In this document: positions 9,025-17,254 of the stretch, in pieces
Layout of the letters: the number at the start of each line of letters is the position of its first letter
Numbering within the stretch: the stretch's first letter is position 1
IMG/VR virus record: IMGVR_UViG_3300044591_001189
Location: 1-37,824 of that record
DNA length: 37,824 nucleotides
Origin: a virus
Direction: 5' to 3' (one strand)
Program-made: the position numbers and the translations under genes
Notes under the pieces: model-generated
What the model saw: only the letters and a program-made list of their open reading frames with translations
Database searches by the model: none
Told to the model about the DNA's origin: nothing

Positions 9025-9725
9025 GATGTTACCTCGTTCTGTTTTGTTTTAAGATATGAGAATGTGTTAATTAAGTATTGCCAATTTCGGTCCGATTTTT
9101 CGCGGGTGTATTCGCGAATCATCAGCTTTGCGTTCCGTTCTGTTTTATCAAGTATTTCTTGCCTACTTTTGCTATATCCATAATGGAATAGCACTATATC
9201 CGTATCACCTATCACCGTATCACGGCCTTCCATGTCTAAGACTTCATGGCATATTGACTTCCATTTGAGACCTGAAGCGCGTCGCTTGAGTCTCATACTT
9301 GAACCTGCATAGCGAGTGCGTGCATATCGGATAGAGCTGTCTATATCAGGATTAGTCCCTGCAATCGTTAGCATAGCCGCGTCTGCATCGCTATCGTTTA
9401 GTTCATCTATAAAGCCCCAAAAATCCTCGTGCGGACTGCAAAGCCTTTCATCGCTATCCATGTGCAGTATCCATTCACCAGTCGCGTATTCATCAAGTTT
9501 ATTTCGGCAATATGAAAAGTCCATATAGTCTTCAGTGCCCGGAATCTCCCACGCTAAAACCACATGGTCGCTCGTTTTACCCACATAAGTGAATATAGGC
9601 TCTTTCAAGCGTGGATTCACCGTAATTTCAAGCGCTACAACTTCGATATTGTCTTCCGGCAAGCTCGCTCTCCAATCGGTTAGGCTTTCCCCTTCGGGAA
9701 AGATAACACATGCACTCACTCTCAT
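9018..9725 (-). CDS. Family 2-like glycosyltransferase embedded in the structural operon, 235 aa
   Basis: Residues 71-95 carry the GT-A hallmark: CRNKLDEYATGEWILHMDSD with the DSD metal-binding motif at 90-92. Further on are RLKRRASGLKWKSICHEV and VLFHYGYSKSRQEILDKTE, both typical of GT2-type glycosyltransferases. The usual N-terminal nucleotide-binding strand is shortened. The start shares an ATGA with the tail-terminator stop, and the end overlaps the major tail gene. It lies in the late operon and should act in the cytoplasm with a sugar nucleotide. A virion protein such as the capsid or tail tube is a plausible acceptor, but this is inference. Confidence 0.82.
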   Translation of the reverse strand: MRVSACVIFPEGESLTDWRASLPEDNIEVVALEITVNPRLKEPIFTYVGKTSDHVVLAWEIPGTEDYMDFSYCRNKLDEYATGEWILHMDSDERLCSPHEDFWGFIDELNDSDADAAMLTIAGTNPDIDSSIRYARTRYAGSSMRLKRRASGLKWKSICHEVLDMEGRDTVIGDTDIVLFHYGYSKSRQEILDKTERNAKLMIREYTREKSDRNWQYLINTFSYLKTKQNEVTSW

Positions 9726-10186
9726 TTATCACCTCTATAATAAACCACTCTAAAAGTCATGAAGTATATGCCTTTCGTTTCATCATCGTTGTAAGTTACC
9801 GCTTGCGCGTCAATGAAGTGAACGGGGGCGAAGTAAGTCCGCTCAAAATCACTCTCATATTCAGGCGGCTGAAAGTTTGTCAGTTTATTCTCAATCGCTT
9901 CGGCATAATCTGCAAGGTTTTCGCGAAGCACGGCCTTTCCTGCGGTCGAGTTCTTTTTTACTTGAACTCCGACAAGCAAATAGCAATCTATTTGCCCTTT
10001 ATTGGCAAAAGCGCTATCATCTTCGAGTCCAATAACTTCGCGTGTATCGGAGCCGCCAAGTATGCCGACAAAAGGGAATTGATATGTATTCCATTTATCT
10101 ATCATCACTTGGTCATATACCCTCACTCCGCTCATTGTGCGAAGCTGATCGGCTATTGATTGGAGCGCCGCTGATTCTCTTGCCAT
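9722..10186 (-). CDS. Putative tail terminator / tail completion protein, 154 aa
   Basis: It sits between the HK97 gp10-like neck protein and the tail tube gene, where siphoviruses keep the tail terminator. The sequence starts with a helix (ESAALQSIADQLRTM), then alternates strands including FPFVGILGG, QIDCYLLVGVQV and YFMTFRVVYYRGDK, matching the alpha/beta plan of gpU-like terminators. It overlaps the upstream gene by 34 bases and the downstream one by four (ATGA). The product should cap the tail tube and join it to the neck. The name is based on order and secondary-structure pattern, not a diagnostic motif. Confidence 0.68.
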   Translation of the reverse strand: MARESAALQSIADQLRTMSGVRVYDQVMIDKWNTYQFPFVGILGGSDTREVIGLEDDSAFANKGQIDCYLLVGVQVKKNSTAGKAVLRENLADYAEAIENKLTNFQPPEYESDFERTYFAPVHFIDAQAVTYNDDETKGIYFMTFRVVYYRGDK

Positions 10187-10695
10187 TGTTGTATTCCTTG
10201 GATTACCGCAGACCTCACTCCGTCTGCATATTTGTTATCTTGTCTGAATCTTTGCACGGCGGGCGCGAAGTAAGGACGCGCTGGTATTTGCACCCCGCCG
10301 ACCCGTCGCACTTTTAGAGCTATATTCCGAAAGTATGCTACTCCCGTCTCGCGATAGCGTGCCCAAAAGTAGCCTTCCATCTTGCCTTTAGTGCGAATAA
10401 AACCGCCTGTTTCTTGAATCTTGGCGTATGGCAAATCTGAGCCGTATTCTATCTCAAATATACCACTACTTTCTTGCACTTTGTAAACATTTCCCTCACC
10501 ACCGCGCGCAAAAGATCGGAATAACTTACCTGTGTTAATTGCGATCTTAGAACTTGTCGAAGGTGCGATGCGTTCCTTGAGTCCGCTCCGCTCCATTTGC
10601 GTGCCTATAAAGGCTTGCATCACAAAAGGGAAGCGTAAAAGCTGATCGTTTATAATCGGCTTTAATATGCCTTGCAGTTGAGCTACATCAAGCAT
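10153..10695 (-). CDS. HK97 gp10-like neck / head-tail joining protein, 180 aa
   Basis: The C-terminal half has the pattern of the HK97-gp10/virion morphogenesis family: SDLPYAKIQETGGFI (about residues 104-118), then IPARPYFAPAVQ near residue 146. The RPYF motif before the last helix is the usual mark. The N-terminal half is helical and includes INTGKLFRSF. It should form part of the neck connecting the connector to the tail terminator. The start lies just behind the connector gene and the end overlaps the terminator gene by 34 bases. Confidence 0.78.
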   Translation of the reverse strand: MLDVAQLQGILKPIINDQLLRFPFVMQAFIGTQMERSGLKERIAPSTSSKIAINTGKLFRSFARGGEGNVYKVQESSGIFEIEYGSDLPYAKIQETGGFIRTKGKMEGYFWARYRETGVAYFRNIALKVRRVGGVQIPARPYFAPAVQRFRQDNKYADGVRSAVIQGIQQWQENQRRSNQ

Positions 10696-10696
10696 A

Positions 10697-11323
10697 TCAC
10701 ACCGTTGGTATTACGAATTGAGCAAAGTATTTATGCCAGTCAATATCGGTCTTGAGTGAGTTGGATACATTCTGACCCGCTCCACCAGTAGATATTGAGT
10801 TAAGCCCAAACCAATTACCGCCCTGAGGGCTTTGCTTATAGCACAAAGCGCTCATTTCCGCGATGCCTTGAAGGATTGTATATGGCATATTGGTATCACT
10901 ATATCCAGTGCTTAGAGTCGCCTTAAATTGTCCGTTTGTTCTATCCCTAAATATGATATAATTCGCATAGGGTTCTGCATTCCATGCGAAGTTACCTGCA
11001 TCATACGCGGCATAAGTTGCAAACTCATTCGCACGCCATTCGAGCGATGTAAGAGTCGTGCCTGCATTGTAAGGGATAAACTTCCAAGAGTGATTAGCTT
11101 CATGCCCTCTTTGCGCCTTTGAAGCAAAGAACTGATAATATACCGTCCCAGTACGAAGAGGCTGACCGCAATAGCCTTCAGCCTCATCGTATGAGATCTT
11201 TATCAGTTCATCAAACCAAGAGTAAAGCGCCGTATCTTCGGTAGTCGGGTCGCCGTTTACTTCCAAATTAAGAAAGGTCATGAGAGCCGCGAACGCCCTC
11301 GGATTTGCGCTTGTGTATGGCAT
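10697..11323 (-). CDS. Head-tail connector (gp6/gp15-like adaptor), 208 aa
   Basis: It follows the capsid genes and begins with the helical pattern of connector proteins that bind under the portal: ALMTFLNLEV, then DTALYSWFDELIKISYDEAEGYCGQPL. In HK97 gp6-like families this marks the packed helices carrying a family-typical C-G at the helix end. The C-terminal part is beta-containing and ends with a hydrophobic tail. One base separates its ATG from the stop of the upstream 56-aa gene. It is probably the adaptor ring between portal and neck. Confidence 0.75.
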   Translation of the reverse strand: MPYTSANPRAFAALMTFLNLEVNGDPTTEDTALYSWFDELIKISYDEAEGYCGQPLRTGTVYYQFFASKAQRGHEANHSWKFIPYNAGTTLTSLEWRANEFATYAAYDAGNFAWNAEPYANYIIFRDRTNGQFKATLSTGYSDTNMPYTILQGIAEMSALCYKQSPQGGNWFGLNSISTGGAGQNVSNSLKTDIDWHKYFAQFVIPTV

Positions 11324-11324
11324 G

Positions 11325-11495
11325 TTATTTACCTGTTTTCTTGGTTTCTACTTTAACTGGATCAGGCTTCGGCGCTCTTAGTGCCTTTGCCTTGCCGTCT
11401 TTGATGAGAGCCTCGGCAATATCTGCGGGGAGAGATGTCTCAAACCCCGCAGAAACGCCACGATAAGGCTCGATTAAAATTAATTCAACGAGCAT
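11325..11495 (-). CDS. Small hypothetical head-region protein, 56 aa
   Basis: A short ORF, ATG at 11495 and TAA at 11325-11327, fills the gap between the major capsid and connector genes exactly. The product begins MLVELILIEPYRGVSAGFE, has LPADIAEALIKDGKAKAL, and ends with a Lys/Pro-rich tail. Small proteins of this kind, a strand pair followed by a basic tail, are common between capsid and connector genes in phages, and some are capsid accessory or head-tail proteins. I do not know its function. The tight packing supports it being real. Confidence 0.7.
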   Translation of the reverse strand: MLVELILIEPYRGVSAGFETSLPADIAEALIKDGKAKALRAPKPDPVKVETKKTGK

Positions 11496-11507
11496 TAGTA
11501 CACCTTA

Positions 11508-12704
11508 TTAGGTAGTTGATGTTTTGAGAACGCCGATCGCGCTTGGAGCAGGGAAGGCAAAAGCTACGCGCTCAACAACTTCGATACCTTTTTGATGAGT
11601 ACCGCCCAAACCAGTAGCACCGAAGTACTCTTTGTATTCATTTACGGTGACATCTTCACGAATACCCATCACTGTGAATTGTGCAAAGTCGCAATACACT
11701 GCGGATGCCTTATTTGCGGCTGAAGATGGGAAGAGTGAATCAGGTACGACATGCATAGGACGGCCTGTCGGTGTGAAGTAGCTATTCCCTTGAAGTGCAG
11801 TCATGCCGATGGAAGGCACATCAAGTGGTCTGATTTGATCGAATACAGGGCGTGAGCCAGCTGTTTCTTTCATCAAGAATCCGAAGATACTTTGAGGTAC
11901 TACGAATACGCCATTCGCAGCGACGCCTGAGTTAATACCAAGGCGCAAGTTCCACAGATCAGTCCATGAGATTTCACCGAATGTATCTTTTCCTGAAGAG
12001 TCGGACCCACCTTGGCGAACTACTGTAGTTCCGGACGCGTTCAAAAGTCCTGTGAAGTTAGGAGCTTGACCGTCTCCATTAAAGAACTGCTTATCTTCGG
12101 TCTCTGCAAGCGCGCGGCCTAAACCGTTCACTACATAATCCAAGAAAGCAGGGGTCGCGTCTTGTAATTGCTCTTCGGAGATGATAGCACCGGCTACGAG
12201 CTTGCGCGCTGTCATCGCTGTTGCTGTGAAGAAGTTCGCGGAATCGGTAACTGTGAGGCCTGAACCTTCAGCTACGACTGCACCTGTAAAAGCGCCGCTT
12301 GATACGAGGTTCTCAGTTTTGCCACGCATAGGGTAAATCTTCGCCAAAGCACGAGCATAACCGAACTGATCGGCAAAGCTCATGATCTCTTCAACCCAAA
12401 ACTGAGGAACGGCCGCGCCGCCTTGCGCTGAAGTACCTGTATTAAAATTAGCGCGTGTGATGTACTTGTTATTTGCAGTGCGGGCAATCTCATCGGCCGC
12501 GCCTTCGAGGCCTTTGTGCTTTGCCAAGATGTAGTCAGCAACTACGCGAGCTTGATCGCGGCGTGCATCATGATCGGCTTTGATAGATACCAAACCTTTT
12601 GCAGGTGATGGTGTGTTTACTGGGTGCAATGTACGCAACTGATCTGCGACTTTGCGGTCTACAACTTCTTTAAGTTGGTCTTTTGTTACGATAATGTTTT
12701 CCAT
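11508..12704 (-). CDS. Major capsid protein, HK97 fold, 398 aa
   Basis: The N-terminal region (about 1-100) is a charged helical delta-like segment (ENIIVTKDQLKEVVDRKVAD). The core then shows features of the HK97 family: the VAEGSGLTVTDSANFFTATA strand/loop, the TARKLVAGAIISEEQL stretch before the spine helix, QFFNGDGQAPNFTGLL, and a C-terminal region with a TVMGIREDVTVNEYKE strand. It follows the protease-scaffold gene as usual. The delta-like segment is probably removed by the upstream protease during prohead maturation. Multiple copies form the icosahedral shell. The gene starts 13 bases after the protease stop, with AAGGA upstream. Confidence 0.93.
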   Translation of the reverse strand: MENIIVTKDQLKEVVDRKVADQLRTLHPVNTPSPAKGLVSIKADHDARRDQARVVADYILAKHKGLEGAADEIARTANNKYITRANFNTGTSAQGGAAVPQFWVEEIMSFADQFGYARALAKIYPMRGKTENLVSSGAFTGAVVAEGSGLTVTDSANFFTATAMTARKLVAGAIISEEQLQDATPAFLDYVVNGLGRALAETEDKQFFNGDGQAPNFTGLLNASGTTVVRQGGSDSSGKDTFGEISWTDLWNLRLGINSGVAANGVFVVPQSIFGFLMKETAGSRPVFDQIRPLDVPSIGMTALQGNSYFTPTGRPMHVVPDSLFPSSAANKASAVYCDFAQFTVMGIREDVTVNEYKEYFGATGLGGTHQKGIEVVERVAFAFPAPSAIGVLKTSTT

Positions 12705-12716
12705 TAGGTCTTATCC

Positions 12717-13172
12717 TTAGATTAAATTGATTAAGTCTTCAGTTGTTACTTTCTTAGGCATGTTCAAAGTGATAGAACGGCCTGCTTCAACTCCGATAGC
12801 TTGCTTGATCTTCTTGTAACCGTTTTGAATCATGTCCATACCTTCGGCTATTTGCGCTTGTGTGGAAGCTGCAATCTTTTTGCCCACGCGAGTCTCAAGT
12901 CCTTTGAATGATGCCTCGACTTCCTCTTCAGAAACTACCTCAACTGGCGGTTCGGCGGCTGCGGGTTCGGGGGCTACTTCAGGCTCAACGGCTGGTGCTT
13001 CGCCTTTCAAAACTGCAAGCATAGGAGGAGCGCCTGCGGTAATGAACGCGTTTACGGATGCTTCGGCTTCTTCAGGTGAAAAACCGAGATTAATAACCTC
13101 ATTAACGAACGCTTCCTTAATTGCAGGTAAGAGCTCGTCTTTGATCTTTGCTTCGATCTCAGGGGTAAGCAT
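12717..13172 (-). CDS. Possible internally started scaffold protein, 151 aa (same frame as the protease)
   Basis: Within the protease gene an ATG at 13172 follows AAAAAGGAAAAGAGA, a plausible ribosome binding site. Translation from it would give the scaffold-like domain alone, starting MLTPEIEAKIKDELLPAI. The basic linker KKEKR just before this Met marks the end of the protease domain. Lambda C/Nu3 uses the same nested plan. There is no stop between the two domains, so the full fusion is certainly encoded. Whether the short form is made is inference. Confidence 0.4.
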   Translation of the reverse strand: MLTPEIEAKIKDELLPAIKEAFVNEVINLGFSPEEAEASVNAFITAGAPPMLAVLKGEAPAVEPEVAPEPAAAEPPVEVVSEEEVEASFKGLETRVGKKIAASTQAQIAEGMDMIQNGYKKIKQAIGVEAGRSITLNMPKKVTTEDLINLI

Positions 13173-13712
13173 TCTCTTTTCCTTTTTGTATTTATTGATT
13201 GAATCTTGAATAAGTGTTTTAAGCGATTTCTTAATCAAGGCTTGGCGATTGGCCGGAACGCTAACCACGCTAAACTCGACAAGCTCTGACTTTGTATAAA
13301 CTGTGACCTTCTTACCGTCGATTGTTTGCTCTTCATATTCGATTGGAATGATACCTACGGATACGGCCTTGACAAAACCTGCATTAATAAGCTTTGTAAG
13401 CTTCTTGCCCTCTTCAGTTACACATTCAACTTGAATAGTAGCTTCTAAGTTTTCGCCGTTCATTGCAAAGCCTAAGCAGCGACCGATAGGCCACTGATCC
13501 GAGTCATGCTGAGCAAGTACGATCGGGTTCGCAAGATACGCCGTGTAATCAATTCCGGAAGGTACTATGATAGTACCATATCGGTCAACTTCGGGAGTTG
13601 AGACTACGAAGGTAAAGATATCGTTCTCTTTCTCTTCGTATTCTTTCTCGCCTTTCTCATACTCGTACCCATCGCGGGTCTCAAGTACAAGTTCTCTTGT
13701 TATTAAATTCAT
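12717..13712 (-). CDS. Prohead maturation protease fused to a scaffold-like domain, 331 aa
   Basis: Residues 30-165 form an HK97-type (S78) prohead protease: catalytic His69 in VLAQHDS, Ser118 in KAVSVGIIP, and the acidic KSELVEFSVVSVPANRQAL segment at 141-159. From about residue 181 (MLTPEIEAKIKDELLPAI) the protein turns into a helical, Ala/Glu/Pro-rich region like a scaffolding domain and ends with a basic tail. An internal ATG at 13172 with AAGGA upstream could also make a separate 151-aa scaffold. AGAGGA precedes the main ATG at 13712. It should cleave the capsid delta segment and itself during head assembly. Confidence 0.9.
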   Translation of the reverse strand: MNLITRELVLETRDGYEYEKGEKEYEEKENDIFTFVVSTPEVDRYGTIIVPSGIDYTAYLANPIVLAQHDSDQWPIGRCLGFAMNGENLEATIQVECVTEEGKKLTKLINAGFVKAVSVGIIPIEYEEQTIDGKKVTVYTKSELVEFSVVSVPANRQALIKKSLKTLIQDSINKYKKEKRMLTPEIEAKIKDELLPAIKEAFVNEVINLGFSPEEAEASVNAFITAGAPPMLAVLKGEAPAVEPEVAPEPAAAEPPVEVVSEEEVEASFKGLETRVGKKIAASTQAQIAEGMDMIQNGYKKIKQAIGVEAGRSITLNMPKKVTTEDLINLI

Positions 13713-13732
13713 ATTAAATCCTCTATTTTTAT

Positions 13733-15766
13733 TTACTCTTCAACTGGGAATAATTGGCATCTGCAGTTAATGGCATTCGAGGCGCTTAAACCGCGACCAA
13801 GCGGGCGGTCTGCAGTCTCAATTACGGTGATAGGATTGCCGTCTGCATCCTTTGCTTCAGTCTCTACCGTAAATAGCCCTTTACCATCTTGATACGAGCC
13901 GTCAAGTCTTGCATGTGAAGGTCTTACACGGCTATCGCGCTGCGTAAGCCACATCATCTTGAAACCAAGGTCTTTATAGACCGTATGCTGCATCGCGCTT
14001 GTAACATTCGCTGCGGTCGTATTCGCAATCGTGCGGGCTCGTGATGTTTTAAGCGTATCAAACTGTTTGGTAAGTATATCCAAAAGCTCATCTTTTGTCT
14101 TGCTTGAGTTCGCTATGAGCGTCTTTTGCACATCCTCTTTAATCACTCCGATAGACTCGCGTATCTTATCTGCACTCTCTGTCGTGATTGCTTGTATCTC
14201 TTGCCCAACCGCTCCGCTCAAATCTTCCGTTCCGAGTGAGAATTGAGTAAGTAGCTCTTGCTTGACTGTTTCGCACGCCTCAAAGATTGCCTCTTCAAAG
14301 TCCACAAGCTCATCAAGTGATACCGTAACATCGCTCATGCTAATTGCACCGCTTTCGATTTGCTCAAATACTTGATCCTGAATAGTCTCAATCATTTGCT
14401 CTACTATCGGAGTGATATTATTACTCGCGATTGTTGTAAGCCCGTCGTAGTTACGCCAAAACAAGTCCTTGCTATCGGCTGTTATGAGAGGCAATTTCGC
14501 GCGGTTCTGTATTCCGTGTGCCCTTTCGAGTTTTCGGGGCATCATGGGCACGGGGGCGGGGTTTGCGACCGATTGAAGCGGAGCGTATCCACCTGCAATG
14601 AGTGGTATATTGCCATCTTTAATCGGATCGTAACCACGCGCGGCGCGCGCTTCATTGATTGTCTTGAGTCCCCATTTAAGCTCGAACTCTTCTTTACGCA
14701 TATCAGCATCGGGGTCAGCGTATTCGTATGGCTGCGCTTCAATTAAGATATCCTCTTCCCATCTACGGAAGTGTCTTGTGAATTCTTCAGCGATGTAAAG
14801 CGCTTCGGGGTCGATTGTGTTCTGCCTAAAGATTGCAAACTGAACCTCTGCAGTCGCACGGTTTTGGAAAGAGCCGTCGAGCATACCGGGAGGCACGCCA
14901 AAGACTTGTGCGATTTGAGCGCGTGTATCTTTGCTTACCGCTTCATAGCTAATTGATAGCTCGCCTTTTGGCGGTAATTGCAATTGCATACCGTTCCCAA
15001 GCAAAGCTCGGAGCTTATAGTCTGGGAGTTCTTCATTCCATTGTGCTTTGAGCTTGTACCAATCATCAGGATTCATTAGACTTGGATAGGTAGCTACGAG
15101 CGGTGGCACGGTATTATTCTCGAATAACCTTGCAAGATACGCGCTAACTTCGCGGTCAATAAAGGCATATTCAAGCGCTGCTGATACCAAGCCGACACCG
15201 AAGATATTCATACCGATTATCTCTTCAGGTCTTGCGCCCGGGTGAATTTTTGCAAGGTGAATAACCTCTTTCTCTGGTATCGCGATATTCCCCTCTTGAG
15301 CGGACTGATAGACATACCCTTCGATGAAGTTGTTATCGCCTTTGATAACTCGCATGCGGGTCGGATTAAGCACCCACATTTGAAGAGGCACTCGGTAGCC
15401 ATTTGTCGGAGTCCAGATATACGCATTTCCATTGATGCTTAGCCAATTTTCAATATAGCTGAACACTTGCGAGCGGGTAAAATACGGATTAGGATTATTC
15501 AAGAGCTCATTTGCCCAGTGACCTCGGCCTAGCTCTTCGCGCTTCCAATTCTTCTCGGCATAGCTATCGAACTTCACACCGGTCAAAGCGTTCGCACGAT
15601 GCTGCAAGCAAGCGAAGACCGTGCCTCGAAGCGAGGCCGCGAGTTCATTGCCGACTTGAGTCGCGCCGATATTACGGCTACCACCACTGCGGATATATGG
15701 CCTATCGTTTTTGCGCGGTGCAACAGCGGCCGCGATTCTATCTCGAAGTTGGTCAAGTAAACTCAT
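13733..15766 (-). CDS. Portal protein fused to a MuF-like minor head domain, 677 aa
   Basis: Residues 1-400 are an HK97-type portal: RGTVFACLQHRANALTGVKF, SYIENWLSINGNAYIW, PEEIIGMNIFGVGLVSAALEY, and VFGVPPGMLDGSFQNRA before the helical end. The C-terminal part (about 540-677) has the MuF/SPP1 gp7-like pattern: RARTIANTTAANVTSAMQHT, then MMWLTQRDSRVRPSHARLDG, and finally SNAINCRCQLFPVEE. Both domains are in one continuous frame. The start shares an ATGA with the terminase stop. The portal ring is the DNA gate; the MuF part is usually a minor head protein, here covalently attached. Confidence 0.92.
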   Translation of the reverse strand: MSLLDQLRDRIAAAVAPRKNDRPYIRSGGSRNIGATQVGNELAASLRGTVFACLQHRANALTGVKFDSYAEKNWKREELGRGHWANELLNNPNPYFTRSQVFSYIENWLSINGNAYIWTPTNGYRVPLQMWVLNPTRMRVIKGDNNFIEGYVYQSAQEGNIAIPEKEVIHLAKIHPGARPEEIIGMNIFGVGLVSAALEYAFIDREVSAYLARLFENNTVPPLVATYPSLMNPDDWYKLKAQWNEELPDYKLRALLGNGMQLQLPPKGELSISYEAVSKDTRAQIAQVFGVPPGMLDGSFQNRATAEVQFAIFRQNTIDPEALYIAEEFTRHFRRWEEDILIEAQPYEYADPDADMRKEEFELKWGLKTINEARAARGYDPIKDGNIPLIAGGYAPLQSVANPAPVPMMPRKLERAHGIQNRAKLPLITADSKDLFWRNYDGLTTIASNNITPIVEQMIETIQDQVFEQIESGAISMSDVTVSLDELVDFEEAIFEACETVKQELLTQFSLGTEDLSGAVGQEIQAITTESADKIRESIGVIKEDVQKTLIANSSKTKDELLDILTKQFDTLKTSRARTIANTTAANVTSAMQHTVYKDLGFKMMWLTQRDSRVRPSHARLDGSYQDGKGLFTVETEAKDADGNPITVIETADRPLGRGLSASNAINCRCQLFPVEE

Positions 15767-16932
15767 ACTAATATCTGCGGTGTTTTGCGAATAGCATTGA
15801 AGGCATAGCCCAATGCGTCAATAAAGTCATCATGCTTGTCTTGAGGAGTTCCGGTAAAGCTCAAGAGCTCCTCAGTGAATTCAGGGTCTAAGTGAGGAAC
15901 ATGATATACAAGCCCTTGCTCGTATCGTGCCTCAACGGGCTGGAATCGAATCACCTTATCGCGATCCGCTCGCACGCCGACTACATTCATTTTAGTATTT
16001 CGTTTCAGTTCTTGCACCATCCACGCTTGCGCTTGGTTTGATTCAACGGCTACGACGCGTGCTTGCCATCTCTCTTCGGCTGCCATGATGCGAGCTCCAA
16101 TCTCGGCAAATTGTGCTCTAAAGTGCTGGGCTTCAACTACCACTACTTCGCCGTCTTGAGTCGTTCCTATCACTACGATCGCAGTATAGTCAGCGGTCTC
16201 TTTTTGTGATATTGCCAAATCCACTCCGATATAGTAAGCCGTGCATACTTTATCATTTGCAATGCGTAGCCAATCGCGTTTAATCTTAGCTGAACTTCTA
16301 TCGACATATTCGGCTAGGAACTCTTGAGCGAATACGATGCTCGGTAAAAGCTCCTTTTGCCTATCCACTTCGCTCTCTTTGATTTGTCCACCATCGTATG
16401 TGGAAAAGTGGAAAGACTTCCAATCTTCGAGCGTATCGTGAAGCTGATCCAATTGCCAAAAGTGATTCTTACCTTTCGGCGTTGAGAAGAAATACGCATC
16501 GCCTTCATAGTCTGCGAGCATCGGAGATAGTACAAAGTTCCAATCGTCTTCAGCGTTTGGGCAATGCGCCCATTCATCACATATAATGCGGTGGAACTTG
16601 TTACCTCGAAGCCCGTCGGCTCGCCATATTCCTTGAAGATTCAATGTACTATTACCTAGTTTAATCTGTCCTTGCTTGTAAGTAGCACCAAGGGGCGCAA
16701 AGAAGTTTTGCGCTTCGGTTTCTCGGCCTGTGAGTTCTGTATATGACGGCGCTGTGTAGAGAACATACGCGCCATCCACTTCCAACATCTTCTCAAGGGC
16801 AAGAGCAAAAGCCAGATAAGACTTCCCAAAGCGACGCCCGCACCTAACAACATTAAAGCGCTTCCGATCGCGAAGTATTTCAAGCTGTTTCTCATGCGGG
16901 TAAATCTTGACTACTTTGTCCAATTTTAGCAC
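15763..16932 (-). CDS. terL: Terminase large subunit, 389 aa
   Basis: The ATPase domain shows a Walker A-like RCGRRFGKS (30-38), Walker B RIICDEWAH (115-123) and coupling motif FFSTPKGK (148-155). The nuclease domain has the first acidic residue D238 in YYIGVDLAISQKE, another in VVAVESNQAQAW, and the last in KHDDFIDALGYA near the C-terminus. All key residues expected for packaging motor and headful or site cleavage are visible. The start is GTG at 16932; the N-terminus overlaps the small terminase candidate by 41 bases, and the end shares ATGA with the portal. The length is on the short side for the family but complete. Confidence 0.95.
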   Translation of the reverse strand: MLKLDKVVKIYPHEKQLEILRDRKRFNVVRCGRRFGKSYLAFALALEKMLEVDGAYVLYTAPSYTELTGRETEAQNFFAPLGATYKQGQIKLGNSTLNLQGIWRADGLRGNKFHRIICDEWAHCPNAEDDWNFVLSPMLADYEGDAYFFSTPKGKNHFWQLDQLHDTLEDWKSFHFSTYDGGQIKESEVDRQKELLPSIVFAQEFLAEYVDRSSAKIKRDWLRIANDKVCTAYYIGVDLAISQKETADYTAIVVIGTTQDGEVVVVEAQHFRAQFAEIGARIMAAEERWQARVVAVESNQAQAWMVQELKRNTKMNVVGVRADRDKVIRFQPVEARYEQGLVYHVPHLDPEFTEELLSFTGTPQDKHDDFIDALGYAFNAIRKTPQILV

Positions 16933-17254
16933 CCCATTCTATAACCATTTTACCTTGTTCAACTGCTTGATTATTCAAGTGTCCAAGCAAGTCAAGTAAT
17001 ACCTTCATTGCTGCCATGTCTTCCTTCTCCAAGATCTTCTTATGAATCAGCATGTGAATCACTTCAGCCGCGACGGTCTCTTTCGTTTTACCGGGCTTGC
17101 TAAGCTCTTCAGCTGCCATCTTGGCAAGGTCTTTTACATACACCACCGAACCTTTAGGACGGCCCGCGCGGTTAATAAATTCAGGACGCTTGTCAAAGGT
17201 CGTAGACCTACCTTTCTTCAAGTTTTCGCTTTGTTCTTTTTTATCTTGTGGCAT
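16892..17254 (-). CDS. Candidate terminase small subunit, 120 aa
   Basis: It is directly upstream of the large terminase and overlaps it. It begins MPQDKKEQSENLKKGR and has INRAGRPKGS (a GRPKG motif common in small terminase-like and DUF5681-type phage proteins), then helices that could bind DNA and oligomerise (AAEVIHMLIHKKILEKED). A TTG start at 17263 is possible, but the ATG at 17254 with GGAT before it is better. Position and size support a DNA-recognition subunit of the packaging motor. No specific HTH signature was identified. Confidence 0.65.
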   Translation of the reverse strand: MPQDKKEQSENLKKGRSTTFDKRPEFINRAGRPKGSVVYVKDLAKMAAEELSKPGKTKETVAAEVIHMLIHKKILEKEDMAAMKVLLDLLGHLNNQAVEQGKMVIEWGAKIGQSSQDLPA

